Of a stretch of 64,000 nt of DNA, positions 11,501 to 23,977 are shown piece by piece. The translations under genes and the position numbers were made by a program. This stretch comes from Auanema rhodensis. Lineage: Eukaryota; Nematoda; Chromadorea; Rhabditida; Rhabditidae. The notes beneath the pieces are model-generated. The model saw only the letters and a list, made by a program, of their open reading frames with translations. It had not been told where the DNA came from and did not search any database. The stretch lies in NCBI GenBank assembly GCA_964057225.1, contig OZ059898.1, positions 16,345,267 to 16,409,266 of the forward strand, given 5' to 3'. Every line of letters begins with the position of its first letter. The first letter of the stretch is position 1.

Positions 11501-14500
11501 AATAAAATATAAATAAATAAATATATATATATATATATATATATAATATTTTTTTACAATTTATTTTTCAAAAGAAAAAAAAAAGTTTATATAAATTATT
11601 TCCGTGCACATATAATAATTGAAAAATCATATATATATTTTGAATAATAAAAATAATTCAAATAAATTTTTCCCATAATATACAAAATATATACAAAATT
11701 TAATTTATTAAATTAATTAATTGTGGCTCAGTGAATTCGTGTAAAGTTAAAACTCATGATCTTTTCGATATATAATATCAAAAATAACAAAAATATATAA
11801 AAATAGTATAATAAAAATAGAGAATAAATATAATAATACAACTCAGATTCAATTCAAATAGTTTGTAAAGAAATTATAATTTATATATAATATATTATAT
11901 AAAATGTACTAACCTTTAACATAAAATAAAAGTAAAATAAGTACAAATTAATATATTTTTATAAATTAAAAAAAAAGAATATAAATAGGAAAAGTATGTG
12001 AATTGAAGCATATGGCAATCATTTGAGCAGTTACTAATAAGAAAAAGAGTTTATGTACTACCTTTCGATTTTCCGTTTAAATGACACCTTTAATGTTGAA
12101 ATATTTCAAGGGAAGTGAGAAAAACGTTGAACCTAGGCTGATTCAATATTTTCTTTCTCAAATGCTCAAAAAAAATTATATTTTTGTCTGATAAACTCTC
12201 TCATATAACTAGAAATGGTAAAATTGGCAATTACTTACCTACTAATAGAGGGGGGAGGGGAAAGACGGGTTTGTGTCTTTTACAGCTTCAATACAACATA
12301 GTAATTTTGAGAAGTTTGAAAATAGCTAGTTATATAAATTTATATATATATATATATATATATGCATATATCTATGTATATGTATATGTTATATAAAAAT
12401 AACATTCTACTAGGTTGTTATGCATCAGCTCTTTGGTGATGTTTTAATACTCACACTTGCTTTATTCAACAACTGAATTTGGAATTCAGAGACTTTGTAT
12501 TATTTAATCTGAACCATCAATTGAAGTTTATGTTTACATAAGATGACAATAACAAACATATAGTTAAAGAATTCTTAATTATATATTATAATTAAAATTA
12601 TATTAATAAATAATAATATTACAATGTATAATATTATTTTAATATTCATATTTATCTATTTTTCATAAGAAAATTCAAAGAATAAGTGAGGCTCCTTGTT
12701 AATTCATTCAGTGTTAATCTTCATTATAATTTTACTTTCGTACTTGAAATCTTGGAAGAGTATCCAGATGTTGCCAAGGTATTTAGAAATAGATTAAGGG
12801 TTGAAGATAGAAAAGATGTAATTTTGTCGCAGAAATTGTTGTACTTTTTTATTCTTGTAAAGAGAAAAACAATTAGTCTTCTTGAAGCTAGTCATTTAGT
12901 GATCTCTACGAGTACAAACTCAAACTCTTCTTTATCTTTTACAAATTTTTATGAAATTAAATATCAAAATTGAAGAAAAGCTAATAATAGAAGATATTTG
13001 CTCTTATTAAATGAATATTAACATTGAAATATTATAAGCGTGTAAGTACAAAAGGTTATCTTTATAAATAAATTTTAGTTTTCAAATAAAATTTCAAATT
13101 AATCATTCATGTAACCTATCCCAAAGAAATGAAAACAATATTACAATTTATCATTTATGAATAAAAAATTATAAATTTAAGCTTTTTGGATGATATAGAA
13201 GCAATTATTCATTACTTTTAAAATGTAGAATGAGCTATTTCAAATCTGATGTCGTTCTGAGACTCACGAAATGTGTGGGCAATGCTGAATTGAGGAAATA
13301 AGATACGGAAAGATGGAAGATGAACAGACAATGACGTCATTATTAGAAACTGTTCTTCGAAAACTATAATAGAAAGATTGAAAATAATATTTGAAATGTT
13401 TTTTTTTTTGAAAGTTCTCATTTATAATTCAATTGTCCTAGTTATAAGATTAGATAAGATAGGTTAAGCTTATTATAACTTCAAGACAACTGGTTTGAGT
13501 ACACAATTCGACAAAAAAAAAAGAAAAATGTTGAAAATCATTATAGAATTTAATATTGAACGACAATCGTGATGATGACCAAAAGAAAATAATTTGGAAA
13601 CAAAAATGCTGAATACAATATCGGAGAACAAGTCCTTTCTCCACCATCACTGTTGTCGCACTCACATTAGTATTTTCCTCATTCATCTTCATCGTCATGT
13701 TCTACAACTACTTTGACTTTTTCATCTTTTTTTTGGAATTCAACAGAAGGTCAAGCGGCAAAAACTCATTATTCTGGCCATTTCGGTTATATTAGTATTT
13801 CATAAAGTATCTTTTTGAAAAATATTAGTGAATATTTGCAGCGTATTATACGACGAAAAAAAATCTTGACTGAAGCAAAGTTAAAGTACTGCATGTTTGC
13901 AGAAAAAACGAAATAGATAACGAAAAGGGGAAGAGAAAGAGAAACATGAAAAAGAAGAAAGAGGAGGAGAAGAAGAAGGCGACGACAACGACTACGACGA
14001 CGACAGATTTTAGAGGTGTGATCGGCAAGAGAATAAGCGATCACATTGTCGACGAGCATGTCGTTGTCGTTGGCCTTCTCTCATCGGATTTGTTTGGGAA
14101 CGTAATCCGAAAAGTCCTATACTATTTGACTTAACTGAAAGATGAGACTAAACGTGTTAGAAGTTAAAAAGAAAAATTAAAAGTTTGTCAGTTAACGGAG
14201 TCACACATTTTTAGACAATAGGCTGTCAATTCAATGTTAGTTTTCAAATTTTTCCTCATTCTTTCATCTTCTATCTCTTCTATCTTGTATTTCTCTCTTT
14301 ATCTTTTGTACTCTCTTTTTCTTTCTCTTCTTCTCTCCTTCTCTTCTTCAATCTATCTCTCTCTCTCTCTCTCTTTCTTTTTCTCTCTCTTTTTCAATAT
14401 CTCTAGGTTTTTTCTTCATAAGGATAGAATTATATGGATAAGAGTATATGAAGCTATGTTTTGCGATCTTTTATTATTTTAAAATTTGACAAAACTCAAA

Positions 14501-17500
14501 CTATAGAATTTGGTTTTGTTACCATTTAAAAAAAATAGTAGAAAATTAAAAAGTACGTAGTTATATATGTATGAATGTACTAATTGTGAGAATCATAAGG
14601 AATGTTGAGAATAGATTATAAATATGAAATATTTTTCAGATTCATGCTGCATGGACGAATTTATTGAATTGGAAGAATAAAAGGTAATGAGATAATATGA
14701 AATGCTCAAATGGTTGTGAACTAGAAGAACTCTTGTTGCCGAATGTCAATAGTATCCAGCAGGCCTCTATCAAAGAAAGCAATTAACTAGTGTTGGCTTC
14801 AAAGGTGTGCCCGGAAATGTGTGAGACATACACAGAGCAATTGAGTAGTGCGTCGAAATGGCAGATGAGAAAAGTCAAAGTTAGTAAAAGAATACTGAAA
14901 AGATTTAGAAACACTGATGTGAACTTAGCTTTTGAAAACAGCCAAAAGATTCGAAAATGGGTAGATGTAACTATGAGCAAGTTGACAAGTATGAAGCCTA
15001 ATAAATAGTTGAAGAGAAGAAGAAAATTACAACTGTTCAGTTTATGTTCGAAAGTGAAAATAAAGTATTTCGTACTGCACTTATGTCTCGTTTTACTTAT
15101 TTGGGAAGAAAGTCACGTGCAATTAGGTCTGTAAGAGTTAAAAAGAAAACCGAAATAAAGAAAATAGCAATTCAATTGGTCCACAAGAATACAGAAGCAG
15201 GTGAATGAGAATATATCCTGTACATACATACATATATCTATGCAGTAGAAGTTTGAAAAGGTGATGCAGTAAAAAAACTTCAAATGGATGGAGCTCATCT
15301 ATTCAGCTCGTCGGCAATCGGTAGTTACATAGATGGTAGGGTGAACAAATAAATCAGACAAATCAAGCAAGCTCTGTCGCCCATATACATATGTATGAAT
15401 TTGCTATTTATGGAGTGACTAAAAAAGGCATGGAGAGAGAAAAACGTCGTCTGATCATATGGAGCCCATCGACATCGCTCGAGGAAATCTTGAGAAAAGG
15501 ATACCAGACACAGTTAAATATCGAATTTCGCTCTTCACAAGAGATTTCAAATATGTGCACCAATGCTATGCACATCGTCATTTGGTTCTTCCTTAAGCAA
15601 CTTTAAGGAAATAGAAAATTCTCTTTCATTCATCTCAACTAGAAGATCGAGAATCATCAGAATTGTAATCAAATTACAATAGAATTTCATGAAATATCAT
15701 ACTCCTTGTTGGAAAAGGTACAAGATGGAAAAACAATCGAAACATACATAATGCATAAGAAATACTTCAAAGCAAATAATTAGATTTAAGAGCTTAAAAA
15801 GCTTCGAGATCAATCTTTAATCACTTGTTCTGTCGTCTATTTGTCCTAGAACTTCATTTTTATATCCGAACATTGTTGCAAACATCATGTACATATTTCT
15901 TTTGATTTCGAGAATTTTTTTAAAGAATACCTTAGATGATTAGTAGTAAATAGAGAAGATAAAAAGTATTAAATAATAGAAATAAAATAATAATTTCACA
16001 TCAACTAGAAAGGTTTTATAATTTGAGATGTTTGAGTTTAAAATCCTAATTAAGTAGCTTCATATGATAATTTATACGTAGAATTATGTATGAGAGAATA
16101 TACTACAAGGTTATAAGTACTGAAGATTCATTGTCTTTTTCAATTAATATTAAATTTTTATCAAAAATGATGAATATGTTGGTTCAAATGATTTCATATA
16201 GTACAAATATAGTTCTGAAAAGTTTCTTTTTAAAACTTGTTTTTGAAACTTAAAAATAAACTTTTTTTTGTCATATCATGCATTGTATATGTATTAACCT
16301 ATAGAAGACATTTTATATAAAAAAATATTGTTTTATATACTTTTGAAAATAAAAAAAAAAGAATTTTCATATGATTTTACTTCAAATATTTACTAGTAAC
16401 TAATATAAAATAGAGCAAAATATATTATTTATGTGAATAAAATTATAAAATCAGTAATACTAGTAGGGACAAGCCTTTGACTTTAAGCAACTATTGGGCA
16501 GTATATGAAACTTAGCAAATAGCTTAATCGACTTTCATCTCGACAGTCATATTACATGCGAAGTTAAATAAAAAGTTCTGATATATCATGAAACTAAATC
16601 AAAAATCAAAGGAAATTATAAATTTTAATTGTTATATGTTATCTTAATATTAATTCAAAACTTTATAAATTTTTAATTAAATTCGAAAATGATTATGACA
16701 AGAACCTTTTAGAATTTTTTTAAAGTTATCATGTTTCCTATTTTCTTTAATAGATGATCAAGAAATTTGTGCATCCCCACTTCGCAACTGTTGGTAGCAT
16801 ATGATCCTGCTTCAAAATATCTTGATTTTTAGAGAAACAACTTAAATTCACAACATATGTTTAATCCCTTAAACGTTTTTTTATTGAAATATTGGTTTTT
16901 CTAATACCACATGTGTTTAATTATTTTTGGGCCTATCGTCGACATTTGTTCATATAAACTTGTATGCACTTGAATAAACTGAAGAGAGAAATACAACAAA
17001 ATCTCCAAATTTACAAATATCTGAACAAACAAAGAAAAATTTTGAAATGTTCATAAACTTTCTAAATTATTATTTTTAGTATTTCTTTTCAAGACATTTA
17101 TTCAAAATAAATGTTGTTGTTTTAAGTTTTCTCATAGGAGATAATAAATTCTTAACAAACAACTCTAAAAAATCTGTTTTTCCTCATTTTATTGCTAATC
17201 ACTATGTACTTTTCAGGTTTCTTAACATGAGTAAGAAAGAGAAAAGGAGAAAATAAAGCTTCAATATTTCAAATAAACAATAGTTTTGAAGATGTAGACA
17301 CTACAAATATAGATAAATGATGTAAAATTTCAAAAATTATTTAATATAAATATAAAAAATAATTTTTAATAACTTTATCTGTTATCAATTTCTTCAGTTT
17401 TAATAAAGAAATTGAGGAAGATAAGGAAAAAGTCATAAAAATATGATAAATGATAATTTTTATTGAATTGTTTTCGAATTATTTATAATTAATAACTTTT

Positions 17501-17920
17501 TTTTAATTACTTTAAATATTCTATATTTTAATATTATAATTAAGAAATTTGTTCTACTAAATACATAACATATAAGCAAAAAATTTAACTTTATTTTTAT
17601 ATTTTGAATTGAAGAAGGAGATCAAAGTGATTAAACAATATCATAAAGATCATACATCATGCTAATCGTGAAGATTTGAAACAAATACGATTCAAAAAAT
17701 ATATGTGAAGCAAAATTCGGATTTAAATGAAAATGATCAAATCACATGAATTCAAAATTCGAAATTAATTAAAATCAAAAAAATAAAACTTTCAAATAAT
17801 TTGAGTTGGGGGCACTGGTATTGTCAAAATTAAATTCGTTCTGGTTGCAGGATATCTATTCAAATAAATTTATTAGAACATGTTTATTATAGTATATGAT
17901 ATTTTGAACTTCTGTCTAAC

Positions 17921-17924
<4 letters not shown>

Positions 17925-17971
<47 letters not shown>
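17925..17971. repeat. TA dinucleotide microsatellite
   Basis: An uninterrupted TA run of more than 40 bp and the longest of several in the window. Similar runs occur near 9900, 11520, 12345, 22360 and 23590. Confidence 0.9.
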
Positions 17972-17973
<2 letters not shown>

Positions 17974-19437
17974 ATTTGACAGGTTTTTCAAAATAATAAA
18001 GAAAAATACTTTTAAAAAAATTGTTAAATTCTCCTGCTTTACTAAACTGGCACTCGCATAATTACTTCCGGAGATTGAAATTCGTTTGTTGAATTTATGG
18101 CCAAAGCTTTGCTTAATTTTTAATTTTTTTTTCTTTTTTTTTACAGATTTCGCATAAAAAAATAAATTTCAGGAAATGAATTGCTAATGTTCTTTGTCAT
18201 AATCTGATTTGATCAATTGAGGTTTGCACACTCGTTTAGCTTCATTCTCAATGAACAGTTTTTCTAAGAAGCATCAGGGGACTGACAAAAATTTCTAATT
18301 GCAACGTTCTCAAACGCTCAGTTTCGAAGAGAAAAGCTTATTATTGTCTGATCTCGTATATTATTCCTTTTCGCTCTAATTTTTACAAAAAGCTTTTCGA
18401 TAAAAATTGTTTTTCATTGTGAAATGAAAACATCCAATCACCAACAACTGATTGCATCTTCTTCTCTCAAGTTCAAAGTCTCCAGAGGGAATGTGATCTT
18501 CTTGAAAAAGATAGTTGTCAAGTAAACGTAGACACCCTAAACCCAAATTAAAAATTATGACTTAGTTGCTCATAAAACGTTTCCGGTCTTAATATGCTTC
18601 AACAAAAGCAATTAGAAACAACTTGAATTGGTCATCAGATATAAACTTTGAAAGCATATTTTCGTTGTATTTGCACTTCAAGGAAAAAAATCAATCTTTT
18701 GATGTATGGTCCTCTACGTAATTTTCATGAAATGTCCATGGTTCAGATTATATAAAACTTCGTCTATCAAAACAGTATCGATAGGCAGATGGAAAGACTC
18801 TGATGTTTGTATCAGTTACAGCTTTGATGTTTTAAATTTATGTCAAAGAATTGTATGAATGAGTAGATTACATCATATCTTATCATACTTGTTATCAATG
18901 ATTCTAAACTAAATATGATAGCAAAATACGTTTATCTCCTGTAATTCATAAGCCACTGTGAGGCAGTTATAGGCAGTTACTTCGACACGGTATCAACAGT
19001 TCTTGATGACCCAATTACAACAAATACTGCCCTGTTGCTACTTTCCAATTAAGACTTGCATTACTTGCACATGACCTTTTCTTCAACTTATTGAATATTA
19101 TGTTAATTTTTTTTTATTTGAATGTTGACAATTAAAAAACTTGATCATATGAAAATATCAAATTAATTCAAAAAGAAATTCTTAATATTTCTAAAAATAT
19201 ATACTAGTTGTTCACAATGTTTTAATGTTCACATAAGTTATGGATATTCTTAAAGCAATTCAGGTGATATCACCTGAGAAAAAAAACATTTCCTATCTGA
19301 TAGAAAGAATAATTATTTTTCTCTTATGTATCCTATAAACTTCTTTTGGAACAGTTGCTTGTGGGATATGTGAACATAGATATTGCTTTACACTTATTTT
19401 TGAATTTCCCTGACCCCATTATATGTTTCATCGTGCA

Positions 19438-20367
19438 ATGATGAGGCTCTCCTATATGTTTATGCTTACAAGTTTTGTCATCATTCAGGTTTGCATTTTC
19501 TTTTTAATTACTAAAAGTTATTAAACAAATATCATCACTTTATTTAAGATGGCAGCTGCTAATCAAATTCCTGACAAGTTCTTTGGACGTTTTGTCCTAG
19601 AAAAAAGTGAAAACTTCGATGAATTCCTTGCAGCTAAAGGTAATATTAACTAGCTCTGAAAACCCTTGAATTCAATAAAATAGGAGTTGGTTGGATTTTG
19701 AGAAAAATGATTCAATTAGCCAGCATAACTAAAGTTATCTCCAAAGGTGATCAGGACGGAAAGTTCGTTGTGTCAGCTAAACAAAACTCTAAGTACTTAT
19801 TCTAGATTCAATATGGAGAACTTGACTTCAAAGAAAAATACCAAATATCATAATTGGGAATTAGGAAAATCTTTTGAAGATGAAGGATTTGACGGTAATA
19901 AGCATAAGGTTTGTTCTTTTTTTGGAATGAAACTGATGTATATTACGAAAGTATTGGAAATATTGGAAAATTGCGTTCAAGCGCACTTTGAAATTTGAAA
20001 AACATTAGCAAGCTTCATGAGTTCGATCCGCATAATGGAACAGGTTAACTTGAGGACCTGTTCCACGGAGAGCACTTATTCATGAAACAAATAATAATTT
20101 GCAACATCTCAAAGTATTTTAGATCACGTTTAACTTCAACGATGATACTTTGACTGAGCATCATATCCGTTTGAATGATCCCAATGACAAGGGGGAAACT
20201 TACTTCTTTACCATAGATAATAACGATAAGCTTGTCCTAGTCAGTTTTATTTTTCACTTATTTTACACATTTATCTGTTGAACTTTACAAGTATATTTTG
20301 TTTTCAGAAAATGGAAAATAACGGAATCACCTGTAGACGTTGGTTCAAGCGTGATACCAAGAACTAA
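19438..20367 (+). CDS. Secreted fatty-acid-binding protein, As-p18 type (copy 1)
   Basis: Six exons: 19438-19488, 19549-19639, 19684-19762, 19806-19908, 20123-20239, 20308-20367. They sum to 501 nt, or 166 residues plus stop. The first exon encodes a hydrophobic leader (MMRLSYMFMLTSFVIIQ) joined in phase to the mature protein, so the product should be secreted. The lipocalin-fold FABP signature follows: PDKFFGRFVLEKSENFDEFL, then GVGWILRK, NMENLTSKK and KITFNFNDDTLTEHH. These align closely with the Ascaris As-p18 and C. elegans LBP-1/LBP-2 group, whose members bind fatty acids in extracellular fluids such as perivitelline fluid. The exon 3/4 junction was placed because it gives the same length as copy 2 in that loop. 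The C-terminal end is GITCRRWFKRDTKN. AATAAA follows at about 20420. Confidence 0.9.
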
Positions 20368-20419
20368 AAAAAGAAGCAATTACAAACTTTAATTATTTTC
20401 ATTTTGTACATGAAATTAC

Positions 20420-20425
20420 AATAAA
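20420..20425 (+). promoter_or_regulatory. Poly(A) signal AATAAA of FABP copy 1
   Basis: A canonical AATAAA 53 bp after the stop codon of the first FABP gene. Confidence 0.6.
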
Positions 20426-20702
20426 ATTCAAAATCATTACTTTTTTTCTCTCATAACAAATTCTTTAAACCATGTGATTATATGTAATCCGACATTGAAC
20501 AAATCAATTATTATATTTAGTTCAAATTACCAAAATACGAATCATTACATCCTCATAACGATTCCGTGATAGATCGTTGCTAGATCAAACGTTGGGATAT
20601 TTGGAGGGAAGAACTATGGTCTATTACAACAATAACACATTCTGGGCGGAGTCGTCAATCTAAAGAGTTTTGAAAGATTCAGTCTCATCCCTGAGTTCAA
20701 TC

Positions 20703-21610
20703 ATGAACGGTTTATCTATTCTTCTAATTGCTTTCTTTGCCGGAGTTGCTTACTCTGTTGTAAGTTTTTATTTATCTTGTATTATATAAATTGAAAATGA
20801 ATACGATAGTAAGCATATCAAGATCGTGTTTGAACATAACTATCATCATTAGTTTTTATTATTATATTTGATAATAAATAGAAATGATTCTAGGAACTAC
20901 CAGAGAAGTTCTACGGTAAATTCGACCTCGACCATTCCGAGAACTTCGACGAGTACTTGGAAGCTAAAGGTTTGTAACGTTTTGCAACTGCAGCTTGATG
21001 TGGTAATGTATTGCCATATTACAATACATTTAAAAATGTGTTAATTAAGCGACAGCTGCTGCTGTTCTAAGACAGCCAACAGCAGATCGTGCTATTTGCA
21101 ACGTTACTGATCTTATTATGTTTTCTTTTATGTATTTTAACAGGTTTTATGTGAAATTTTGTTTCAGGTTACACCTGGTTTACTCGTAAACTTGTCACAT
21201 TCGCTACTTTCAAGAAGGAGTTCACTAAGGGAAATAAGCCAGGAGTTTTTGATTATGCCAACTTGACTTCCAAGAAGGATGTTCACTATAATGTAATATA
21301 AAATAAGCTGAGTTTAGCAAACTGTTTCTTCAGAATGTTGAAATTGGAAAGGAATTTGTTGGTGAAGGATTGGACAGTACCAATCATAAGATTACCTTTG
21401 TTCTTAATGGAAACAAGCTTACCGAGAAGCACGTTCCCACTGAGAAGGGAGAGGCCAAGGATGAGTCTTATGACTATACTTTCGTAACTCAGAATGACAA
21501 AGAATACCTTCTTGTTGTAAGTGACCTTATTGATTCTCGAAATAGTTTTCTATTTTCAGACTATGGAAGCCAACGGAGTTGTTGGAAAGCGCTACTACAA
21601 GCGTGTATAA
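20703..21610 (+). CDS. Secreted fatty-acid-binding protein, As-p18 type (copy 2)
   Basis: Five exons: 20703-20759, 20894-20969, 21168-21292, 21334-21516, 21560-21610. They sum to 492 nt, or 163 residues plus stop. The N-terminus MNGLSILLIAFFAGVAYSV is a clear signal peptide that ends exactly at the first splice. The mature protein starts ELPEKFYGKFDLDHSENFDE and continues with YTWFTRK, DYANLTSKKD, GEGLDSTNHKITF and a C-terminus VVGKRYYKRV. The conserved Arg/Tyr pair near the end fits the FABP fatty-acid carboxylate site. It is the tandem paralogue of the gene 335 bp upstream: the exon boundary after the LEAKG/LAAKG motif is shared, but the sequences have diverged well. The role is most likely extracellular lipid transport. 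AATAAA lies at about 21690. Confidence 0.93.
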
Positions 21611-21689
21611 GGATTGAATCATTGAAAATATTCATTCATTACATATTTCATTATAATGACCATTCTATGTTTAAAAACATTCGATCATG

Positions 21690-21695
21690 AATAAA
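21690..21695 (+). promoter_or_regulatory. Poly(A) signal AATAAA of FABP copy 2
   Basis: A canonical AATAAA 79 bp after the stop codon of the second FABP gene. Confidence 0.6.
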
Positions 21696-22355
21696 GATAT
21701 CATGACTTAAAATTTTTATGTTTATTCTGAAAAATAATAGAAGAATCTTTATAAATATCATAATTAATAGAAAATCTGAGGAACAACAGTTCATTCGTGT
21801 TTAAATTATAGTAAATAATATATATTTCTGTTCATACAGTATATCATTGACAACTATAAACAAGAGCAAATTTACAAATGAATTACGAAAAAGCACGTGA
21901 ACTATACTTCAAGTCATATTTAATATTTCTAATATTATATTATATTCTTAATGAAAACATATATTTAAATAATTAACTAAACCTCAAATGAATATACTGT
22001 ACCAATGGATATGTCTTGTTGTTGTCTGTTGAAGCATTTTCTTTTTTTTTTACAAAAAAAAGTTTTTGCTTAAAATCTCTGAAGGTTTTTCAAAATTTAG
22101 AATCTAACATAAGATAGTTTATATCTTTCGTTTCTTTTTCATATTTTCGTATTGAAAATATTCGAAATATATATAAATTTAGTTTGTATGCATCGAGATA
22201 TTATAGATATGATATATAGATTGTTTCGTCAAGAAATGAAAAAGTTGTTTTCCACGAATTTATCATAAAAATTGTTTTCTCCTCACATTTACTTTGGAAA
22301 CTCCATTTTTCTGTTTATTTTCTTTGTATTTTACTTCTGATTCTGTTTTAGACAA

Positions 22356-22389
<34 letters not shown>

Positions 22390-23587
22390 ACTCAATAAAC
22401 ATATATATATTTGTATGTTCTCAATGTCTTTGAAGCTGTGACATGACAACCTCTTATTATTCTTTTATCCGCTATTAAAATATAAATCAAATTTTCTTAT
22501 ATTCCTTTCGGCAACATAATAGTTGTATTTCTTACTTGCTAAATTAACATAAACTATAATAGCAAAGATAAAACTTTAGTGGCTTTGCTGACGTCATCGT
22601 TCTATATAGAACTATTGAAACACAAGAAGCTTACTCTTTCTGCGATTTACAAGCATTTTTTAACGTTTCTTTGCACATAGTTGATTAAGAAATTGCGTCA
22701 TCAAAAACATATTTAAGAAAATTTTTATTTGCTGCAAATATTTAAAAAAATTCACAGCTGACTTTTCAGTTCATTATTTTGTCTCAATATTCCTTACTGC
22801 CTCTTGTTCTTTTCATCTTTGTTAACAACTAATTTTTGTTATAATATAATATTTCTGTATCAAATATCCATTTTCAGCATTTCTATTCTCTGTATTGAAA
22901 GAAAAATTTACCCTCCGCCTGAAAATTGTATTTCGTTGTCTCGACTTCATACATCACAACTCAGCAGCTTTCATTTGCTCCGTTTCCATAACCAAACAAG
23001 CTATAATTTTCCATCCGTCGGTTTCAAACGCCTCGCGAAATCACACATAGTTTTCTCTTTTATTCGTTATTTTTTGGAATATAATTAAGTGTTGAGCATG
23101 CTTTCTTCGGGATTTAAACGTTTTACAATTCAATTACAACTAGTTTTTTCTTTGTACATGTGAAAAGGGTACTGAGATTTGATCATTACATGTTCACCGA
23201 ACAGTCAATGTACATCTGCTTCACAGAAACCTATTATCATATCATCTAAATCGCTTCATATAAATAACTTCCTTTTTAATTTTTTGAATTTGCTTGATAA
23301 TTGTTCTTAGAATTTAGGAAAACAGAAAATAATAATCATAAAAACATTGTAACATCAAAGCTAAAATCCTCGCGCGTGAGAATTTTTATACGTCAAAACG
23401 AGCCATTTGATTCACACAGTGGAGAAAAATCGGAAAGTTTGAATGCTTTGCTTAATGATCTCAAAGTTTCTGCTACAAATTCGAGGATTTTCTTTCATTA
23501 AGAAATATAATTAGATAGACTACTACAGCATGTTTGAAACGTCAGCTCCACCTATTCCAACAACTCCACCCTTTTGACGTGTGATTG

Positions 23588-23633
<46 letters not shown>

Positions 23634-23977
23634 GTGTGTATATGTATATGTATATACATATATATGTATTTCTCACCTGACAACCATTTTCTAATTATAT
23701 TTATGTTAGTTTGTGATACAGATTCTTGTTACTTATTTATATAGATATTTAGATTAACAAATCGATAAAACATTATAACTTTGAAAAATAAAAATTTGTT
23801 GATGAGTAAATTAGATAGATATGAATTATGTTCCTTAATTGTGTCGCGTATTATTGCTCATTTGTGGCTTAATCTTCCTTCTGCTTCTAATTTGATTGTT
23901 TTGTCGCTCTTTTCATTCGCCTACTTCTATGAAATTTGCTTTATTTTTCTAACCATATCTGGTCCCTAGGATGCTCA
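21696..23977. other. Intergenic region with TA repeats and a weak candidate exon
   Basis: AT-rich, with TA microsatellites near 22360-22386 and 23590-23630. Two open stretches (22804-23088 and 23301-23501) have a balanced residue mix. The second, ending TNSRIFFH, looks the more coding-like, but I see no family match and no clear splice partners, so neither is called a gene. Confidence 0.5.

Larger units (their letters stand above)
7861..19437. other. 11.6 kb AT-rich gene-poor region
   Basis: No gene can be supported here. The stretch holds TA microsatellites (about 9896-9931, 11518-11545, 12342-12363, 17925-17971), a GA/purine tract (8474-8545 with a run of G, then purine-rich to about 8790), a CT tract (about 14320-14400), G-runs at about 11263-11276 and 12248-12260, and a small GC-richer block at about 13920-14110 containing ACG/GAC triplets. 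Short open frames at 12686-12973, 14790-15008 and 15391-15606 have mixed amino-acid composition but no recognised domain. Unannotated small exons or RNA genes cannot be excluded. Confidence 0.6.

Noticed and set aside
13787-14134. Open frames with poly-Thr, poly-Val and poly-Lys
   Set aside because: Driven by an ACG/GAC triplet repeat and a purine tract; no domain.
20015-20060. GTTCGATCC-like T-loop suggesting a tRNA
   Set aside because: It lies inside an FABP intron, no acceptor stem or anticodon arm can be drawn around it and no T-run terminator follows.
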